The notes beneath the pieces were generated by a model, which did no database searches, was not told the origin of the DNA, and saw nothing but the letters and a program-made list of their open reading frames with translations. Shown one piece after another: positions 42,273-51,406 of a DNA stretch of 64,000 nt (positions are counted from its first letter, which is position 1; each line of letters begins with the position of its first letter). The position numbers were made by a program, and so were the translations under genes. The DNA lies in the NCBI RefSeq assembly GCF_001687325.1, contig NZ_LZRD01000010.1:1-64000 (forward strand). Reading direction: 5' to 3'. Source of the DNA: Streptomyces sp. PTY087I2 (GTDB lineage: Bacteria; Actinomycetota; Actinomycetes; Streptomycetales; Streptomycetaceae).

Positions 42273-43403
42273 TCACTTCTTGATCGGGCATACCGCGCCC
42301 GCCGCCATGTTGTACGTCGGGGCGGACTTCGTCACGCCGCGGGCGGTGCCGAGCTGGATGAGGATCTCGTCGGAGAGCAGGTCCTCCTTGCCCTTCAGGG
42401 CGTCCGCGACCTTGGTGTCCTTGGGGAACACCATCTCCGCCGCCACGTTGTCCTGCACGATCCGGGCCAGGTTGTCGAGGGCGGTGAACACCGGGTCGAC
42501 CGGGTTCTCCAGGCCGGGCAGGTCGATCAGGTGCGTGGCGACCTTCGCCGGGTTCATGCAGTCCTTGATGATGATCGTGTTCTGGTTCAGGACGCTCGTC
42601 GTCCACTGCGAGATCACCACGCAGTACAGATCGGCCCAGCCCGTCTCGCCGACCTTCCTGCGCCAGGCCGTCATCTGGTCCTGCACGCCCTTGATCTGGG
42701 CCTGCGCCGCGTGCTCCATGTTGGTGCGGATGTCGGGGTAGACGCTGCCGGAGAAGTCCTCGAAGGACTTCATGTCGAACGACTGTGTCGTCACCGAGGT
42801 CTCGATGAACCGGAGCGCGGCGTCCAGGATGTTGCCGCACGACGTCGTCAGCGCGGCCGGAAGCCCGGCGTCGGGCAGGTTCTGGCGGGCCGTCGTCAGC
42901 GTGGCGGCGTACGCCTGGAGGGGCGGGATCCACGCGGTGGACGTGTGGTCGTCGAACGCCACCATCAGCAGGTCGTGCGGGTCGATGCGGTCGGCGTTCG
43001 GGAGGTTGGGGATGTGGTCCGCCAGGTACGAGGCGATCACCGAGAAGATCCCGAGCGGTACGTGAGCGATGGACTTCGCCAGCTCGAACGTCTCCGAGAC
43101 GGGGTTCGCGCTCTCCTGGCCGTTCTCCGTCACCAGCGTGAAACGGCCGCCCTTGGCGTCGTTCTGCACGACGATCACCGGGGAAAGGTGCTTGATCAGT
43201 TCTGCCTTGAGCACGGCGTAATTGGTGCGCATGCCCGCGTTGACGGCCAGGAGCGAGTCCTTCGCCTGCTGCGGCGAGACCTTCGCCGCGCCCGCCGCGC
43301 CGTCGGCGGTCGCCGCCGCTGCCTGCGGGGCCGCCGCGTAGCCCAGGAGGGCCGCGGTGCCGATGCCGGAAGCGCCGGTTATGAAACCTCTACGGGTAGC
43401 CAT
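42273..43403 (-). CDS. secreted (Tat signal) protein of unknown function
   Basis: 376 residues from ATG 43403. The N-terminus M-A-T-R-R-G-F-I-T-G-A-S-G-I-G is a twin-arginine signal followed by a hydrophobic core. The mature protein is mainly helical, with five Cys spread over the chain. I do not recognise a family. It lies in the same orientation as the two isochorismatase-like genes but 260 bases downstream of them, separated by a polypurine tract, so co-transcription is uncertain. Confidence 0.75.
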   Translation of the reverse strand: MATRRGFITGASGIGTAALLGYAAAPQAAAATADGAAGAAKVSPQQAKDSLLAVNAGMRTNYAVLKAELIKHLSPVIVVQNDAKGGRFTLVTENGQESANPVSETFELAKSIAHVPLGIFSVIASYLADHIPNLPNADRIDPHDLLMVAFDDHTSTAWIPPLQAYAATLTTARQNLPDAGLPAALTTSCGNILDAALRFIETSVTTQSFDMKSFEDFSGSVYPDIRTNMEHAAQAQIKGVQDQMTAWRRKVGETGWADLYCVVISQWTTSVLNQNTIIIKDCMNPAKVATHLIDLPGLENPVDPVFTALDNLARIVQDNVAAEMVFPKDTKVADALKGKEDLLSDEILIQLGTARGVTKSAPTYNMAAGAVCPIKK

Positions 43404-43507
43404 CTTCGTGTTCTCCGTTGGGGATAGTGGTGCGATCTCTGGCGGAGTGGGGGGATCGGGAAAGTCGGGAAATTCGGGGTGAAAGTGCTCATGGGGTTCA
43501 CTTCCAG

Positions 43508-43574
43508 TGGGGGAGTGGGGGAGTGGGGGAGGGGGGAGGGGGGAGGGGGGAGTGGGGAGTGGGGGGAGAGGAAC
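43508..43574 (+). repeat. G-rich polypurine tract
   Basis: About 67 bases made almost only of g with single t and a, in units such as 'gggggagt' and 'gggggga'. It could fold as G-quadruplex in the plus strand and lies in the leader of the 42273-43403 gene as a C-rich sequence. Confidence 0.75.
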
Positions 43575-43663
43575 GTGTGCGGGTGTGCGTGCTTCGGTAT
43601 GCCGGGGTGCGGGGCGCTCGCTCCTCGGCGCGCCGCCCCGCACCAACCGTCCTGGCAGCAGCC

Positions 43664-44410
43664 CTACTTCAGGGACTTCTGCGTCGGGACCACCACCCCG
43701 TACAGGTCCTGCACCGTCGCCAGCGCCGACTCGTGCAGCTGCTGTGCCGGGATCCCGTTCGGGTTGCCGTTCAGCGGCAGCGGGCGGGTCGCGGACGCGT
43801 CGGCGACGACCGTCGGGCTGTTGCCGTTGATGAACGCGCCCTGCGTGGTGAACAGCGTGCACATGTTGGTCATGAACCCGGCGATGATGACGTTCTTGCG
43901 TCCGGCCTTCTTGACCTCATCGGCGAGGTTCGTGCCGTGGAAGCCGTTCGGCACGCTCTTCTCGACGACCGGCTCGCCCTTGACCGGCTTCACCGCCGGG
44001 ATGATCTGGCCGGCCTCGGACTTCAGGTCGTAGCCCTTGTCGACGATGTGGATGACCGGCGTCTTCGCCGCGCGGGCGCGCTTCAGCAGGGCCGCGGTGT
44101 TCTCCACGGCGGGCTTCCAGCCGTCGAGCTCCATCACGCCTTCGGTGTAGGTGTTCTGGTAGTCGACGAGGATCAGCGTCGCGTCGGCGAGCGTGGCGGG
44201 GGTCTCGTCGAGTTTGTTGAGCGTCCGCAGGGTCGTCGTGTCCTCCGCGACGTTCCCCGAGGTGTTCTTGGCTGCGGCGCTCGGCGCGGCCGATGCGCCG
44301 GCACCGCCGTCCTTGCCGGTCGCGGCCTCCGAACTCCCGCCGCACGCGGTCACGGTGGCGGCGAGGACGGCGGCGACGCCGATCGCGGTGGTGGTACGGA
44401 GCAGCTTCAT
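43664..44410 (-). CDS. isochorismatase-like cysteine hydrolase, lipoprotein form
   Basis: 248 residues from ATG 44410. Signal peptide with lipobox A-T-V-T-A-C (Cys at residue 23), a 35-residue Ala/Gly/Ser linker, then a complete isochorismatase-family domain: I-L-V-D-Y-Q-N (Asp), V-E-K-S-V-P-N-G-F-H-G-T (Lys), I-A-G-F-M-T-N-M-C-T (Cys nucleophile). The family cleaves isochorismate, nicotinamide or N-carbamoyl compounds. An extracytoplasmic lipid-anchored form is unusual. It overlaps the cytoplasmic paralogue by ATGA. Confidence 0.85.
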   Translation of the reverse strand: MKLLRTTTAIGVAAVLAATVTACGGSSEAATGKDGGAGASAAPSAAAKNTSGNVAEDTTTLRTLNKLDETPATLADATLILVDYQNTYTEGVMELDGWKPAVENTAALLKRARAAKTPVIHIVDKGYDLKSEAGQIIPAVKPVKGEPVVEKSVPNGFHGTNLADEVKKAGRKNVIIAGFMTNMCTLFTTQGAFINGNSPTVVADASATRPLPLNGNPNGIPAQQLHESALATVQDLYGVVVPTQKSLK

Positions 44411-44994
44411 CGGGCGATCTCCTTCTGGGATGCGACGACGACCCCGTACAGGTCGCCGATGGTGGCCAGCGCGCTGTAGTGCACCTGGCAGGCGTCGAGG
44501 TCCGTCCCGGCGACCGGCAGGGACCTCGTCGCGCAGGCGTCGGCGACGACCGTGGGGCGGTTGCCGCGCAGGAACGCGCCCTGCGCCGTGAACGCCACGC
44601 ACATGTGCGTCATCCAGCCCGCGATGATCACGTCCTGGCCCTCGGGCACGTGCTCGCCGAGGTCCGTGCCGTGGAAGGCGTTCGGGACCTGCTTGACGAC
44701 GACGGCCTCTCCGTCGACCGGGGCGACCGCCGGGTGGATCCGTCCGATCTCGGCCCGGATGTCGTACGGGGTTCCCTCGCCGCCGTCGTTGATGACGTGG
44801 ACGACCTTCGTCCCCGCCTCGCGGGCCCGCTCCAGCAGTTGCGCGGCGGCGTCCAACGAGGCCTGCCAGCCGTCCAGTTCCATCACGTCACGGGTGTACG
44901 TGTTCTGGAAGTCGACGAGGATCAGCGTCGAGCCGGTCAGCGTGGCCGGGGCCGCGTCGAAGCCGTTGAGTTCGCGCAGGGTGGTTCGGGACAT
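44407..44994 (-). CDS. isochorismatase-like cysteine hydrolase, cytoplasmic form
   Basis: 195 residues from ATG 44994. Triad positions are I-L-V-D-F-Q-N (Asp), V-V-K-Q-V-P-N-A-F-H-G-T (Lys) and I-A-G-W-M-T-H-M-C-V (Cys). It is about 60% identical by eye to the lipoprotein that follows it, showing a tandem duplication in which one copy gained an export signal. The divergent AraC-type regulator at 45152 probably controls the pair. Confidence 0.9.
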   Translation of the reverse strand: MSRTTLRELNGFDAAPATLTGSTLILVDFQNTYTRDVMELDGWQASLDAAAQLLERAREAGTKVVHVINDGGEGTPYDIRAEIGRIHPAVAPVDGEAVVVKQVPNAFHGTDLGEHVPEGQDVIIAGWMTHMCVAFTAQGAFLRGNRPTVVADACATRSLPVAGTDLDACQVHYSALATIGDLYGVVVASQKEIAR

Positions 44995-45151
44995 GGGTGT
45001 ACCGCCTCGGGGGGTCGTGCGTCGGGGAGTGCTCGCCCTTTCCGTGCGGCGAGCTGTTCTCCACGCTATGAGCCGCCCCGCATGTCCACAATGACGTCTA
45101 GCATGCAGATACCGACATGGGTCGGGTGTCGGCTTCACGGGAGGGTCACCC

Positions 45152-46147
45152 ATGGACATCGTTCGACGGCTCGTCGTCATCGTGCTCTTCGACGGCGTCG
45201 ACCTGCTCGACGTCACCGGGCCCCCGGAGGTCTTCTCGCTCGCCCGCCGCGAGTCCGACGACGCCGCGGGGTACGAAGTCGTCCTGGCCGCCGAGACGTT
45301 GGAGCCCGTCACCACCGGGGCCGGGGTCCGCATCCTGCCGGATCTCACGTTCGACGAGGCCGCCGGGCGGAGCATCGACACCCTCATCGTGCCCGGCTCG
45401 GTGGAGGTCGACAGCGAGCGGCGGGTGCACGCCCTCGTCGATCCCGGGCTGGTGGAACGGGTGAAGGCGCTCGCCGCCCGGACCCGGCGGACCACCTCCG
45501 TCTGCGTCGGGGCGCATCTGCTGGCCGCCGCCGGGCTGCTCGACGGCAAGCGCGCCACCACGCACTGGTCCACCGCGCGTCAACTGGCCGACGACCACCC
45601 GGAGATCGAGGTCGACGCCGACCCGATCTTCATCCGCGAGGGCGATGTGTGGACCGGGGCCGGGATCAGCGCCTGTCTCGATCTCTCGCTGGCCCTGATC
45701 GCCGACGACCTCGGTGAGGCCGTCGCGCTGCGCGTCGCCCGGCAGCTCGTGATGTACCTGAAACGGCAGAGCGGGCAGAGCCAGTTCAGCGTTCCGCTGG
45801 AGCAGATCTCGGCGACGCGGCGCATCGAGGATCTGCGCCACCACATCCTGCGCAACATCGGCCGCCGGCTCACCGTCGTCGACCTCGCGGAGTACGCGCA
45901 CGTCAGCGACCGCCACCTGACCCGGATCTTCAAGACCGAACTCGGCATGACCCCGCACGCCTACATCGAGTCCGTACGGGTCGAAAAGGCCCGTAACGAG
46001 CTGGAGTCCTCCGACGCCACCCTTGAACGCATCGCGTCCGTCTGCGGGTTCGGGACCGTGGACACGCTGGTACGGGCGTTCCGGCGGCGGTTGAACGCGA
46101 CGCCGACGGAGTACCGGAGCCGGTTCCGGGCCTTGCCCGTTGAGTGA
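45152..46147 (+). CDS. GlxA/FtrA-like transcriptional regulator (DJ-1/PfpI domain plus AraC HTH)
   Basis: 331 residues. The N-terminal class I amidotransferase-like domain (about 5-185) has V-V-I-V-L-F-D-G-V-D-L-L-D-V-T-G-P and the elbow S-V-C-V-G-A-H-L-L-A. The C-terminal AraC domain (about 230-330) has two HTH units, L-T-V-V-D-L-A-E-Y-A-H-V-S-D-R-H-L-T-R-I-F and L-E-R-I-A-S-V-C-G-F-G. It is transcribed away from the isochorismatase pair across a 157-bp spacer, the usual layout for a regulator of amide or isonitrile hydrolases. Confidence 0.92.
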   Translation: MDIVRRLVVIVLFDGVDLLDVTGPPEVFSLARRESDDAAGYEVVLAAETLEPVTTGAGVRILPDLTFDEAAGRSIDTLIVPGSVEVDSERRVHALVDPGLVERVKALAARTRRTTSVCVGAHLLAAAGLLDGKRATTHWSTARQLADDHPEIEVDADPIFIREGDVWTGAGISACLDLSLALIADDLGEAVALRVARQLVMYLKRQSGQSQFSVPLEQISATRRIEDLRHHILRNIGRRLTVVDLAEYAHVSDRHLTRIFKTELGMTPHAYIESVRVEKARNELESSDATLERIASVCGFGTVDTLVRAFRRRLNATPTEYRSRFRALPVE

Positions 46148-46155
46148 ACCCGGGG

Positions 46156-46193
46156 GAGGGGCAGCGGGGACCCCCCGGTCCCCGCTGCCCCTC
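46156..46193. terminator. bidirectional terminator between convergent genes
   Basis: 17-bp perfect arms gaggggcagcggggacc and ggtccccgctgcccctc with loop cccc, between the AraC-type regulator and the S8 protease. No T run; a strong stem. Confidence 0.85.
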
Positions 46194-46221
46194 GGCTCAA
46201 CCCGAGACCTCCGCTACCTCG

Positions 46222-49200
46222 TCAGCGGGCCAGAAACGCGTCGTGGAACGTCAGCACCGACGTGTTCCCCTGCCGGTCCACGATCTCCGCGCGCAGCGTC
46301 ACCGCCTTGCCCTTCGCGGGCGTCTTCACGAGCGCCCGGCCCAGGAGGACGGGGACCCGCTGCCAGCTGACAGCGTTGTCGTACGACGCATCGATCCGCA
46401 GCGACCTGAGGTTGCCCTGCGCCGCCGCGCCCTGGATCTCGACCGGTACGGAGGTCAGCCATCCCGCCCGGACCTGCGAGGACAGGTCGACGTCGGGGCG
46501 GAAGCGCACCACGGACGCGGGCACGGCCCCCTGGTCGTCGGCGCCGGAGCGGAACGTCCACGACGCGTCGATCCGGGTGCCCGCGCGGGCGATCTTCGGG
46601 CTCCGGGCGACCGAGGTGCTCAGGGTGTACTCGGCCTCCTCGGCCGGGACCGTGAAGGACGCGAAGCTCAGGTCGCTGTCGTTCTCCGCGATCTTCTCGC
46701 CGTCGCGGTGGAGGGTGGTGCGGGCGCTCTCCAGAGTGGTGAAGCCGTCGTGGTCGTGCCCGTCCGCGAACATGCTCAGGAACGCGTAGAGCGTGTCGCC
46801 GGAGCGGTCGACGCGCTTCTGGCCGTTCAGCACCGGACCGTAGACCCCGGTGTTGATCGCCGTACGGTAGGTGCGGCCCGGGCGGTAGGCCTGGTCGTTC
46901 AACGAGTAGCGGCTGTCGGTGAGTTGCCAGCCGTTCGGCAGCATGTCTCCCAGCTGCTCGAAGCCGATGTACCAGGTGGCCCCGGCCGACCCCGCCAGAT
47001 ACAGCGTCTGCGTGCTCGGGCTCTGGAGCGTACGGCCGGAGGAGAGGCCGAAACCGGCCGCCGGCAGATGGCCCAGCGGGGTGAGGAAGGCGTCCTTGCC
47101 CGCCACCGGCTCGCCGAGCCCCGTCACCAGGCGTGCGAAGTCCCGGCTGGCGGGGTGCTGCGTGTAGCCGGTCGCGGGGCGGGTCACCGGGCCGCCGTGG
47201 ATCTGCGAGTACTGCGTGTCCTCGCCGACCGCGAAGTGCGCGTCCCAGATCTGCTGGAGGGATCCGTCGGTGACGTCCGGGCCCAGTCCGGCGGAGCGGA
47301 CGTTCTCGAAGGACGGCAGCCGCCAGCCGAACTTCAGGTCCGAGTGGCCGACCTTCAAAAGGTAGGCGGCGTGGGCCTGTTGGGCCTTCGCCCGGCGGTC
47401 CGGGACGGTGATGTCCACCGGCTTCGCCGTGCGGGCGTCCAGGGTGACGTCCCGCGGGCCGTCGACCTTCAGCTTGGGCTGCGCGATCCAGTCGATGCCC
47501 CGGGCGGGGTCCGAGCGGTCCGCCAGGACGATTCCCTGCACGCTGTATTCGCCTACGGGCAGCCGCAGTTCGGTGGAGTCCGTCGCCTCGTCGAGCGCGA
47601 ACTCCTGGCCCGCCGCGTCGCCGGTCAGCCCGGTCACGTACGTCTGGAACGCGGCCGCGTCCTTGCCCTCGCGGCCCAGATGCTTCAGCTGTACGGGGTA
47701 CGCGGCGCCTTCCCGCTCGACGGCGGCGGCACTGCGCACGCTCTGCCCGCCGCCGGTCGCGATCACGGCCGCGCTGTACTGCCCGTCGGGGGCTTCGACC
47801 GTCGTGTCGGCGGTGACGGTCACGTCTGCGGTTCCGCCCGCCGGGACGGTGACCTCGGCGGCGCTGACGGTGAACATGCCCTCGGGGGCCGCAGCCCCGT
47901 CCGGTCCCGTGCCCCTCGCCGTGACGGCCAGCGTGACGTCGGTGTCGGAGGAGTTGCGGTAGGTGAGGGTGCGCTCGACCGGGCGGTCGTCGTCGTGCGG
48001 CCATTCGGCGGTGCCGAAGTTCAGCGAGACCGGTTCGGCGTACACCGTCTGCTCGACGGCCCGGTCCGCCTGGATACGGCCCGAGCCCTGCTCGAACGCC
48101 GGAAACCCGGTGTCCTTGGTGGAGGCCGTCAGGGCGCCCTTCAGCTCGGCCGCCTTCCAGCCGGGGTTGCGCTGCTTCAACAGGGCGGCCGCGCCCGCCA
48201 CATGGGGCGTCGCCATGGAGGTGCCCGAGATGGTGACGTACCCCTCGGGGTTCTCGCCGTACTGCTTCGCGATCGTGCTGCCGGGCGCGGACGCGGCGGT
48301 GATGTCGACGCCCGGGGCCGTCACGTCCGGCTTGATCGCGCCGTCGCCGACGCGCGGGCCCCGGCTGGAGAAGTCCGCCGTCCGGTCGTCGCCGTCGACC
48401 GCGCCGACGGTCAGCGCCCCGTCCGCCGCGCCCGGCGTGCCGACGGTGCTCGCGCCCGGGCCCTCGTTGCCCGCGGCGATGGCGAAGAGGACGCCCGCGG
48501 TGTCGGTGTAGTGGTTCACCGCTTCTTCGAGGGGCTCGACACCGGGCGAATCGGGGCCGCCCAGGCTCATGTTGACGATGTCGGCGCCCTCGCCGACCGC
48601 CCACTCGATGGCGGCGATGATGTCGGACTCGTTGCCGCTGCCGGAGTCGTCGAGGACCTTGCCGTCGAGCAGCCGGGCCCCGGGCGCGACCCCCTTGTAC
48701 GTCCCACCGCCCTTGGCCCCGGTGCCCGCGACGGTGGACGCGACGTGAGTGCCGTGGCCCTGGCGGTCCTTGGCGTCGGGGGAGGCGGAGAAGTTCTTCT
48801 CGGCGATCTGTCGGCCCGCGAGGTCGGGGTGGGTCTCGTCGACGCCGGTGTCGAGCACGGCGACCTTCACGCCCGTGCCGTCGTAGCCGGCCTCCCACAC
48901 CTTGTCCGCGCCGATCTGCGGGACGCTGACGTCGAGTTGGGCCGAGACCGTGCCGTCCAGCCAGACCCGGTCGATGCCGGACGCGGCGGTCCGGGCGGCC
49001 GTTCCGCTGCCGTTGTTGCCGCCGCTGTCGCCGTCCGGCTGGGTGAGGGCCTTCCACAGGCGCGGCAGGTCCTGGCCTGGCGTGGTGACCGCCTGCGCGT
49101 TCAGGGGCTTGAGGGTGCGGCGTACCTCCGTGCCGCCCGCCGCGCCCACCGCCGCGCGGGCCGAGGCGGCCGTGCCCCGGTAGCCGACGATGATCCGGAG

Positions 49201-49596
49201 ACCGTCGCGGTAGGCCTTGCGCGCCGCCGGAGTGTCCAGACCCGTTACCTCGAAGAGACGTTGGTCGATCGTTCCGTCGGCTATCAGCCGCTGGGCGTCG
49301 AGCGGGACGACGACACTGCGGTCCCCGTCCTCGCGCAGATGGACGGGGATGTTCTCGCGGCCGGGCGCGGGGTGGAAGCCGGTGACGCGGCCGGAGGTCA
49401 TCTCGACCACGTCGCCGGTGATCAGCTGTACGCGGTGCGGTGCGGCGTCCTTCGAGGGTTTCGCCGTCTTCGCGGGTGGCTGCGGGGCTTTCGGGGCCGT
49501 TCGCGGGCCGGCGGTGGCCGGTACGGCGGCGGCGGTCGTCGCCAGGGCCGCGATCACGGCTACGGCGACGGCACGTCTTCTTGCTTGGCTTGGCAC
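46222..49596 (-). CDS. secreted subtilisin-like serine protease (S8), large form
   Basis: 1124 residues. Signal peptide (about 1-29), propeptide (about 50-215), then an S8 catalytic domain with Asp249 in V-L-D-T-G-V-D, His281 in G-H-G-T-H-V and Ser460 in S-G-T-S-M-A-T-P-H-V. About 640 residues follow: beta-sandwich regions with Ig-like 'NFGTAEW...TLTYRNSSDTDVTLAV' and a long C-terminal part containing W-Y-I-G-F-E-Q-L. Streptomyces has several such large exoproteases. No cell-wall anchor signal is seen. Confidence 0.95.
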   Translation of the reverse strand: MPSQARRRAVAVAVIAALATTAAAVPATAGPRTAPKAPQPPAKTAKPSKDAAPHRVQLITGDVVEMTSGRVTGFHPAPGRENIPVHLREDGDRSVVVPLDAQRLIADGTIDQRLFEVTGLDTPAARKAYRDGLRIIVGYRGTAASARAAVGAAGGTEVRRTLKPLNAQAVTTPGQDLPRLWKALTQPDGDSGGNNGSGTAARTAASGIDRVWLDGTVSAQLDVSVPQIGADKVWEAGYDGTGVKVAVLDTGVDETHPDLAGRQIAEKNFSASPDAKDRQGHGTHVASTVAGTGAKGGGTYKGVAPGARLLDGKVLDDSGSGNESDIIAAIEWAVGEGADIVNMSLGGPDSPGVEPLEEAVNHYTDTAGVLFAIAAGNEGPGASTVGTPGAADGALTVGAVDGDDRTADFSSRGPRVGDGAIKPDVTAPGVDITAASAPGSTIAKQYGENPEGYVTISGTSMATPHVAGAAALLKQRNPGWKAAELKGALTASTKDTGFPAFEQGSGRIQADRAVEQTVYAEPVSLNFGTAEWPHDDDRPVERTLTYRNSSDTDVTLAVTARGTGPDGAAAPEGMFTVSAAEVTVPAGGTADVTVTADTTVEAPDGQYSAAVIATGGGQSVRSAAAVEREGAAYPVQLKHLGREGKDAAAFQTYVTGLTGDAAGQEFALDEATDSTELRLPVGEYSVQGIVLADRSDPARGIDWIAQPKLKVDGPRDVTLDARTAKPVDITVPDRRAKAQQAHAAYLLKVGHSDLKFGWRLPSFENVRSAGLGPDVTDGSLQQIWDAHFAVGEDTQYSQIHGGPVTRPATGYTQHPASRDFARLVTGLGEPVAGKDAFLTPLGHLPAAGFGLSSGRTLQSPSTQTLYLAGSAGATWYIGFEQLGDMLPNGWQLTDSRYSLNDQAYRPGRTYRTAINTGVYGPVLNGQKRVDRSGDTLYAFLSMFADGHDHDGFTTLESARTTLHRDGEKIAENDSDLSFASFTVPAEEAEYTLSTSVARSPKIARAGTRIDASWTFRSGADDQGAVPASVVRFRPDVDLSSQVRAGWLTSVPVEIQGAAAQGNLRSLRIDASYDNAVSWQRVPVLLGRALVKTPAKGKAVTLRAEIVDRQGNTSVLTFHDAFLAR

Positions 49597-49739
49597 GTCA
49601 GTCCTCTGGATAGTCCGACAGGTCGGGCCGTGCGGGCGGGGACCCGAGCGCTTTCGGACACCTGAAGGCGCGACACATCGCCAACACCATCAGTCACATG
49701 TGGCGCTTCAGCACCACGGGCCCCGTGGGGGTGCAGTAT

Positions 49740-50783
49740 TCAGCCACTGATCGGTCTGGACAAGGGGCAAGCGGCGGGAGGGGCGGACGACGGGAGGGGC
49801 TTCGCCGTTGCCGCTTCGCCGAAGAGACGGCGGTACGCGCCGGGCGTTGTGCCCACAGCGGTACGGAACCGTCGTCGCAGGTTGACCGCCGACGACAGGC
49901 CCACCCGGGCCGCGACCGTCTCGACGGGCAGGTCGGTCTGCTCCAGCAGGGACCGGGCCGCGTCGATGCGCTGCTGGAGCAGCCACTGCCCGGGGCTGAC
50001 GCCGACCTGGCGGACGAACCGGCGGGCGAAGGTGCGCGGGGAGAGCCCGGCGTACGCGGCCAGCCGGCCGACGGAGAGGTCCGCCGCCAGCCGGGTCAGG
50101 GCCCACTCCAGGACGGGGGCCAGCGACGCGTCCGTGCCGGGGGCGGGGTCTCTGCCCGTGCGGGTGGGCGGGGGCGCGTACGGGAGCTGGCTGCCGTCCC
50201 GGTGCGGCGGCAGCACCATGCTCCGGGCCACCTGGGCGGCGTAGGCGGAGCCCAGGTCGGACCGTACGAGGTGGAGGCAGAGGTCGATGCCCGCGCCGCT
50301 CCCCGCGCTGGTCGCGACATCGCCGTGGTCGACGTACAGCACGTCCTCGGCGACGCTCACCTCGGGGAAGGCGTCGGCCAGTTGGCCGGTCCGCCGCCAG
50401 TGCGTGGTCGCGCGCCGCCCGTCCAGCAGCCCGGCCCCGGCGAGGACGAAGGCGCCCGTGCAGATGGACACGATGCGCGCCCCGCGCCGGTGGGCCGCCC
50501 GCAGCGCGTCGAGGACGTCGCCCGGCACCGGGCCGCCGGGCGGCAGCCAGCCCGGTACGACGACGGTGTCCGCCCTCCGCAGGGCGTCGAGGCCGCTCTC
50601 GACGAGCAGCGGGTACCCGGCGGTGGTCGGCAGGGGGCCGGGCCGCCGCGCGCAGATCTCGAACGTGTAGTGCGCTGGCAGGTTTGTGTGGACGCCGAAC
50701 ACCTCGGCCGCACAGGCGAGTTCGAAGGGCGACTGCGGGTCGTTGAGCAGCGCCACCACGTGATGAGGCGGGGATGGGGGCAT
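49740..50783 (-). CDS. GlxA-family transcriptional regulator (DJ-1/PfpI plus AraC HTH)
   Basis: 347 residues. N-terminal domain opening H-V-V-A-L-L-N-D-P-Q-S-P-F-E-L-A-C-A-A-E-V-F-G-V, with Cys in S-I-C-T-G-A-F-V-L-A. AraC HTH (about 225-330): L-S-V-G-R-L-A-A-Y-A-G-L-S-P-R-T-F-A-R-R-F and V-E-T-V-A-A-R-V-G-L-S-S-A-V-N-L-R-R-R-F. It is divergent from the cupin gene 71 bases away, a frequent pair in which the regulator controls the small enzyme gene. Confidence 0.92.
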   Translation of the reverse strand: MPPSPPHHVVALLNDPQSPFELACAAEVFGVHTNLPAHYTFEICARRPGPLPTTAGYPLLVESGLDALRRADTVVVPGWLPPGGPVPGDVLDALRAAHRRGARIVSICTGAFVLAGAGLLDGRRATTHWRRTGQLADAFPEVSVAEDVLYVDHGDVATSAGSGAGIDLCLHLVRSDLGSAYAAQVARSMVLPPHRDGSQLPYAPPPTRTGRDPAPGTDASLAPVLEWALTRLAADLSVGRLAAYAGLSPRTFARRFVRQVGVSPGQWLLQQRIDAARSLLEQTDLPVETVAARVGLSSAVNLRRRFRTAVGTTPGAYRRLFGEAATAKPLPSSAPPAACPLSRPISG

Positions 50784-50854
50784 GGCAGGAAAGTACCCGA
50801 GGATGTCAGGACGGACACTCGCCCCGGGTGATCGTTCCGCGCGACGGTGGAGCC

Positions 50855-51196
50855 ATGAGCGAGGACACGCGAACGAACGCGGCGGGCGGCCTGAAGACCG
50901 TCGTCCAGGTCGACGACGTCGAGGCGCACGAGGTGGCCCCGGGCATCGTCCGCCGAAGGCTGCCGGCCACGGCGTACGCCCGGGGCTGGCTGATCGACTT
51001 CGCGGCGGGCACGGAGTGGCCGGAGGTCGACCAACACGCCACGGAGGAGCGGTACTTCGTCCTGAGCGGCGAGGTCATCGACGGCGGGGAGCGCCATGGT
51101 CCGGGGGCGTACGTCGTGTTCGCGCCGGGCAGCGAGCATCGGCCGCGTACGGAGAAGGGGGCGCGGATGCTGGGTATCTCGCTGATGAGCGCCTGA
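50855..51196 (+). CDS. small cupin-domain protein
   Basis: 113 residues from ATG 50855. The cupin core is visible: A-A-G-T-E-W-P-E-V-D-Q-H-A-T-E-E-R-Y-F-V-L-S-G-E-V (His and Glu metal positions), then G-P-G-A-Y-V-V-F-A-P-G-S-E-H-R-P-R-T. Single-domain cupins of this size act as metal-dependent isomerases, dioxygenases or sensors. Probably controlled by the divergent GlxA-like regulator. Confidence 0.88.
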   Translation: MSEDTRTNAAGGLKTVVQVDDVEAHEVAPGIVRRRLPATAYARGWLIDFAAGTEWPEVDQHATEERYFVLSGEVIDGGERHGPGAYVVFAPGSEHRPRTEKGARMLGISLMSA

Positions 51197-51274
51197 GTGC
51201 CTGAGTGCCTGGGTGTGCGTGAGCGCCGGGGCGCCTTCTGAGCGCCTGGGGTCTGGGTGCCCTGAGCGCCTGAG

Positions 51275-51333
51275 CCCGGGGGCCGTCCCGTCCGCCCGGA
51301 ACAGGGGACCGGGCGGACGGGACGGCCCCCGGG
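51275..51333. terminator. 25-bp-arm perfect hairpin between convergent genes
   Basis: Two perfect 25-base arms (51275-51299 and 51309-51333) with a 9-base loop 'aacagggga'. Much longer than a usual terminator stem. It lies 79 bases after the cupin stop. Confidence 0.85.
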
Positions 51334-51346
51334 TGTGACCCGCTGC

Positions 51347-51384
51347 GGCCCGCTGTGTGGTGTGCGCACACCACACAGCGGGCC
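51347..51384. terminator. 38-bp perfect palindrome next to the SapA-like gene
   Basis: A continuous palindrome with 19-base arms (centre tgtgc|gcaca, core ccgctgtgtggtgtg). It ends 23 bases before the stop of the convergent SapA-like gene and follows the 25-bp-arm hairpin by 13 bases. Confidence 0.8.
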
Positions 51385-51406
51385 GCCGACGTTCAGTGCG
51401 GGACCG

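Noticed and set aside
46144..49665. 1173-codon plus-strand open frame opposite the S8 protease
   Set aside because: Antisense shadow with Arg/Gly/Val-rich composition and no domain; a result of high GC.
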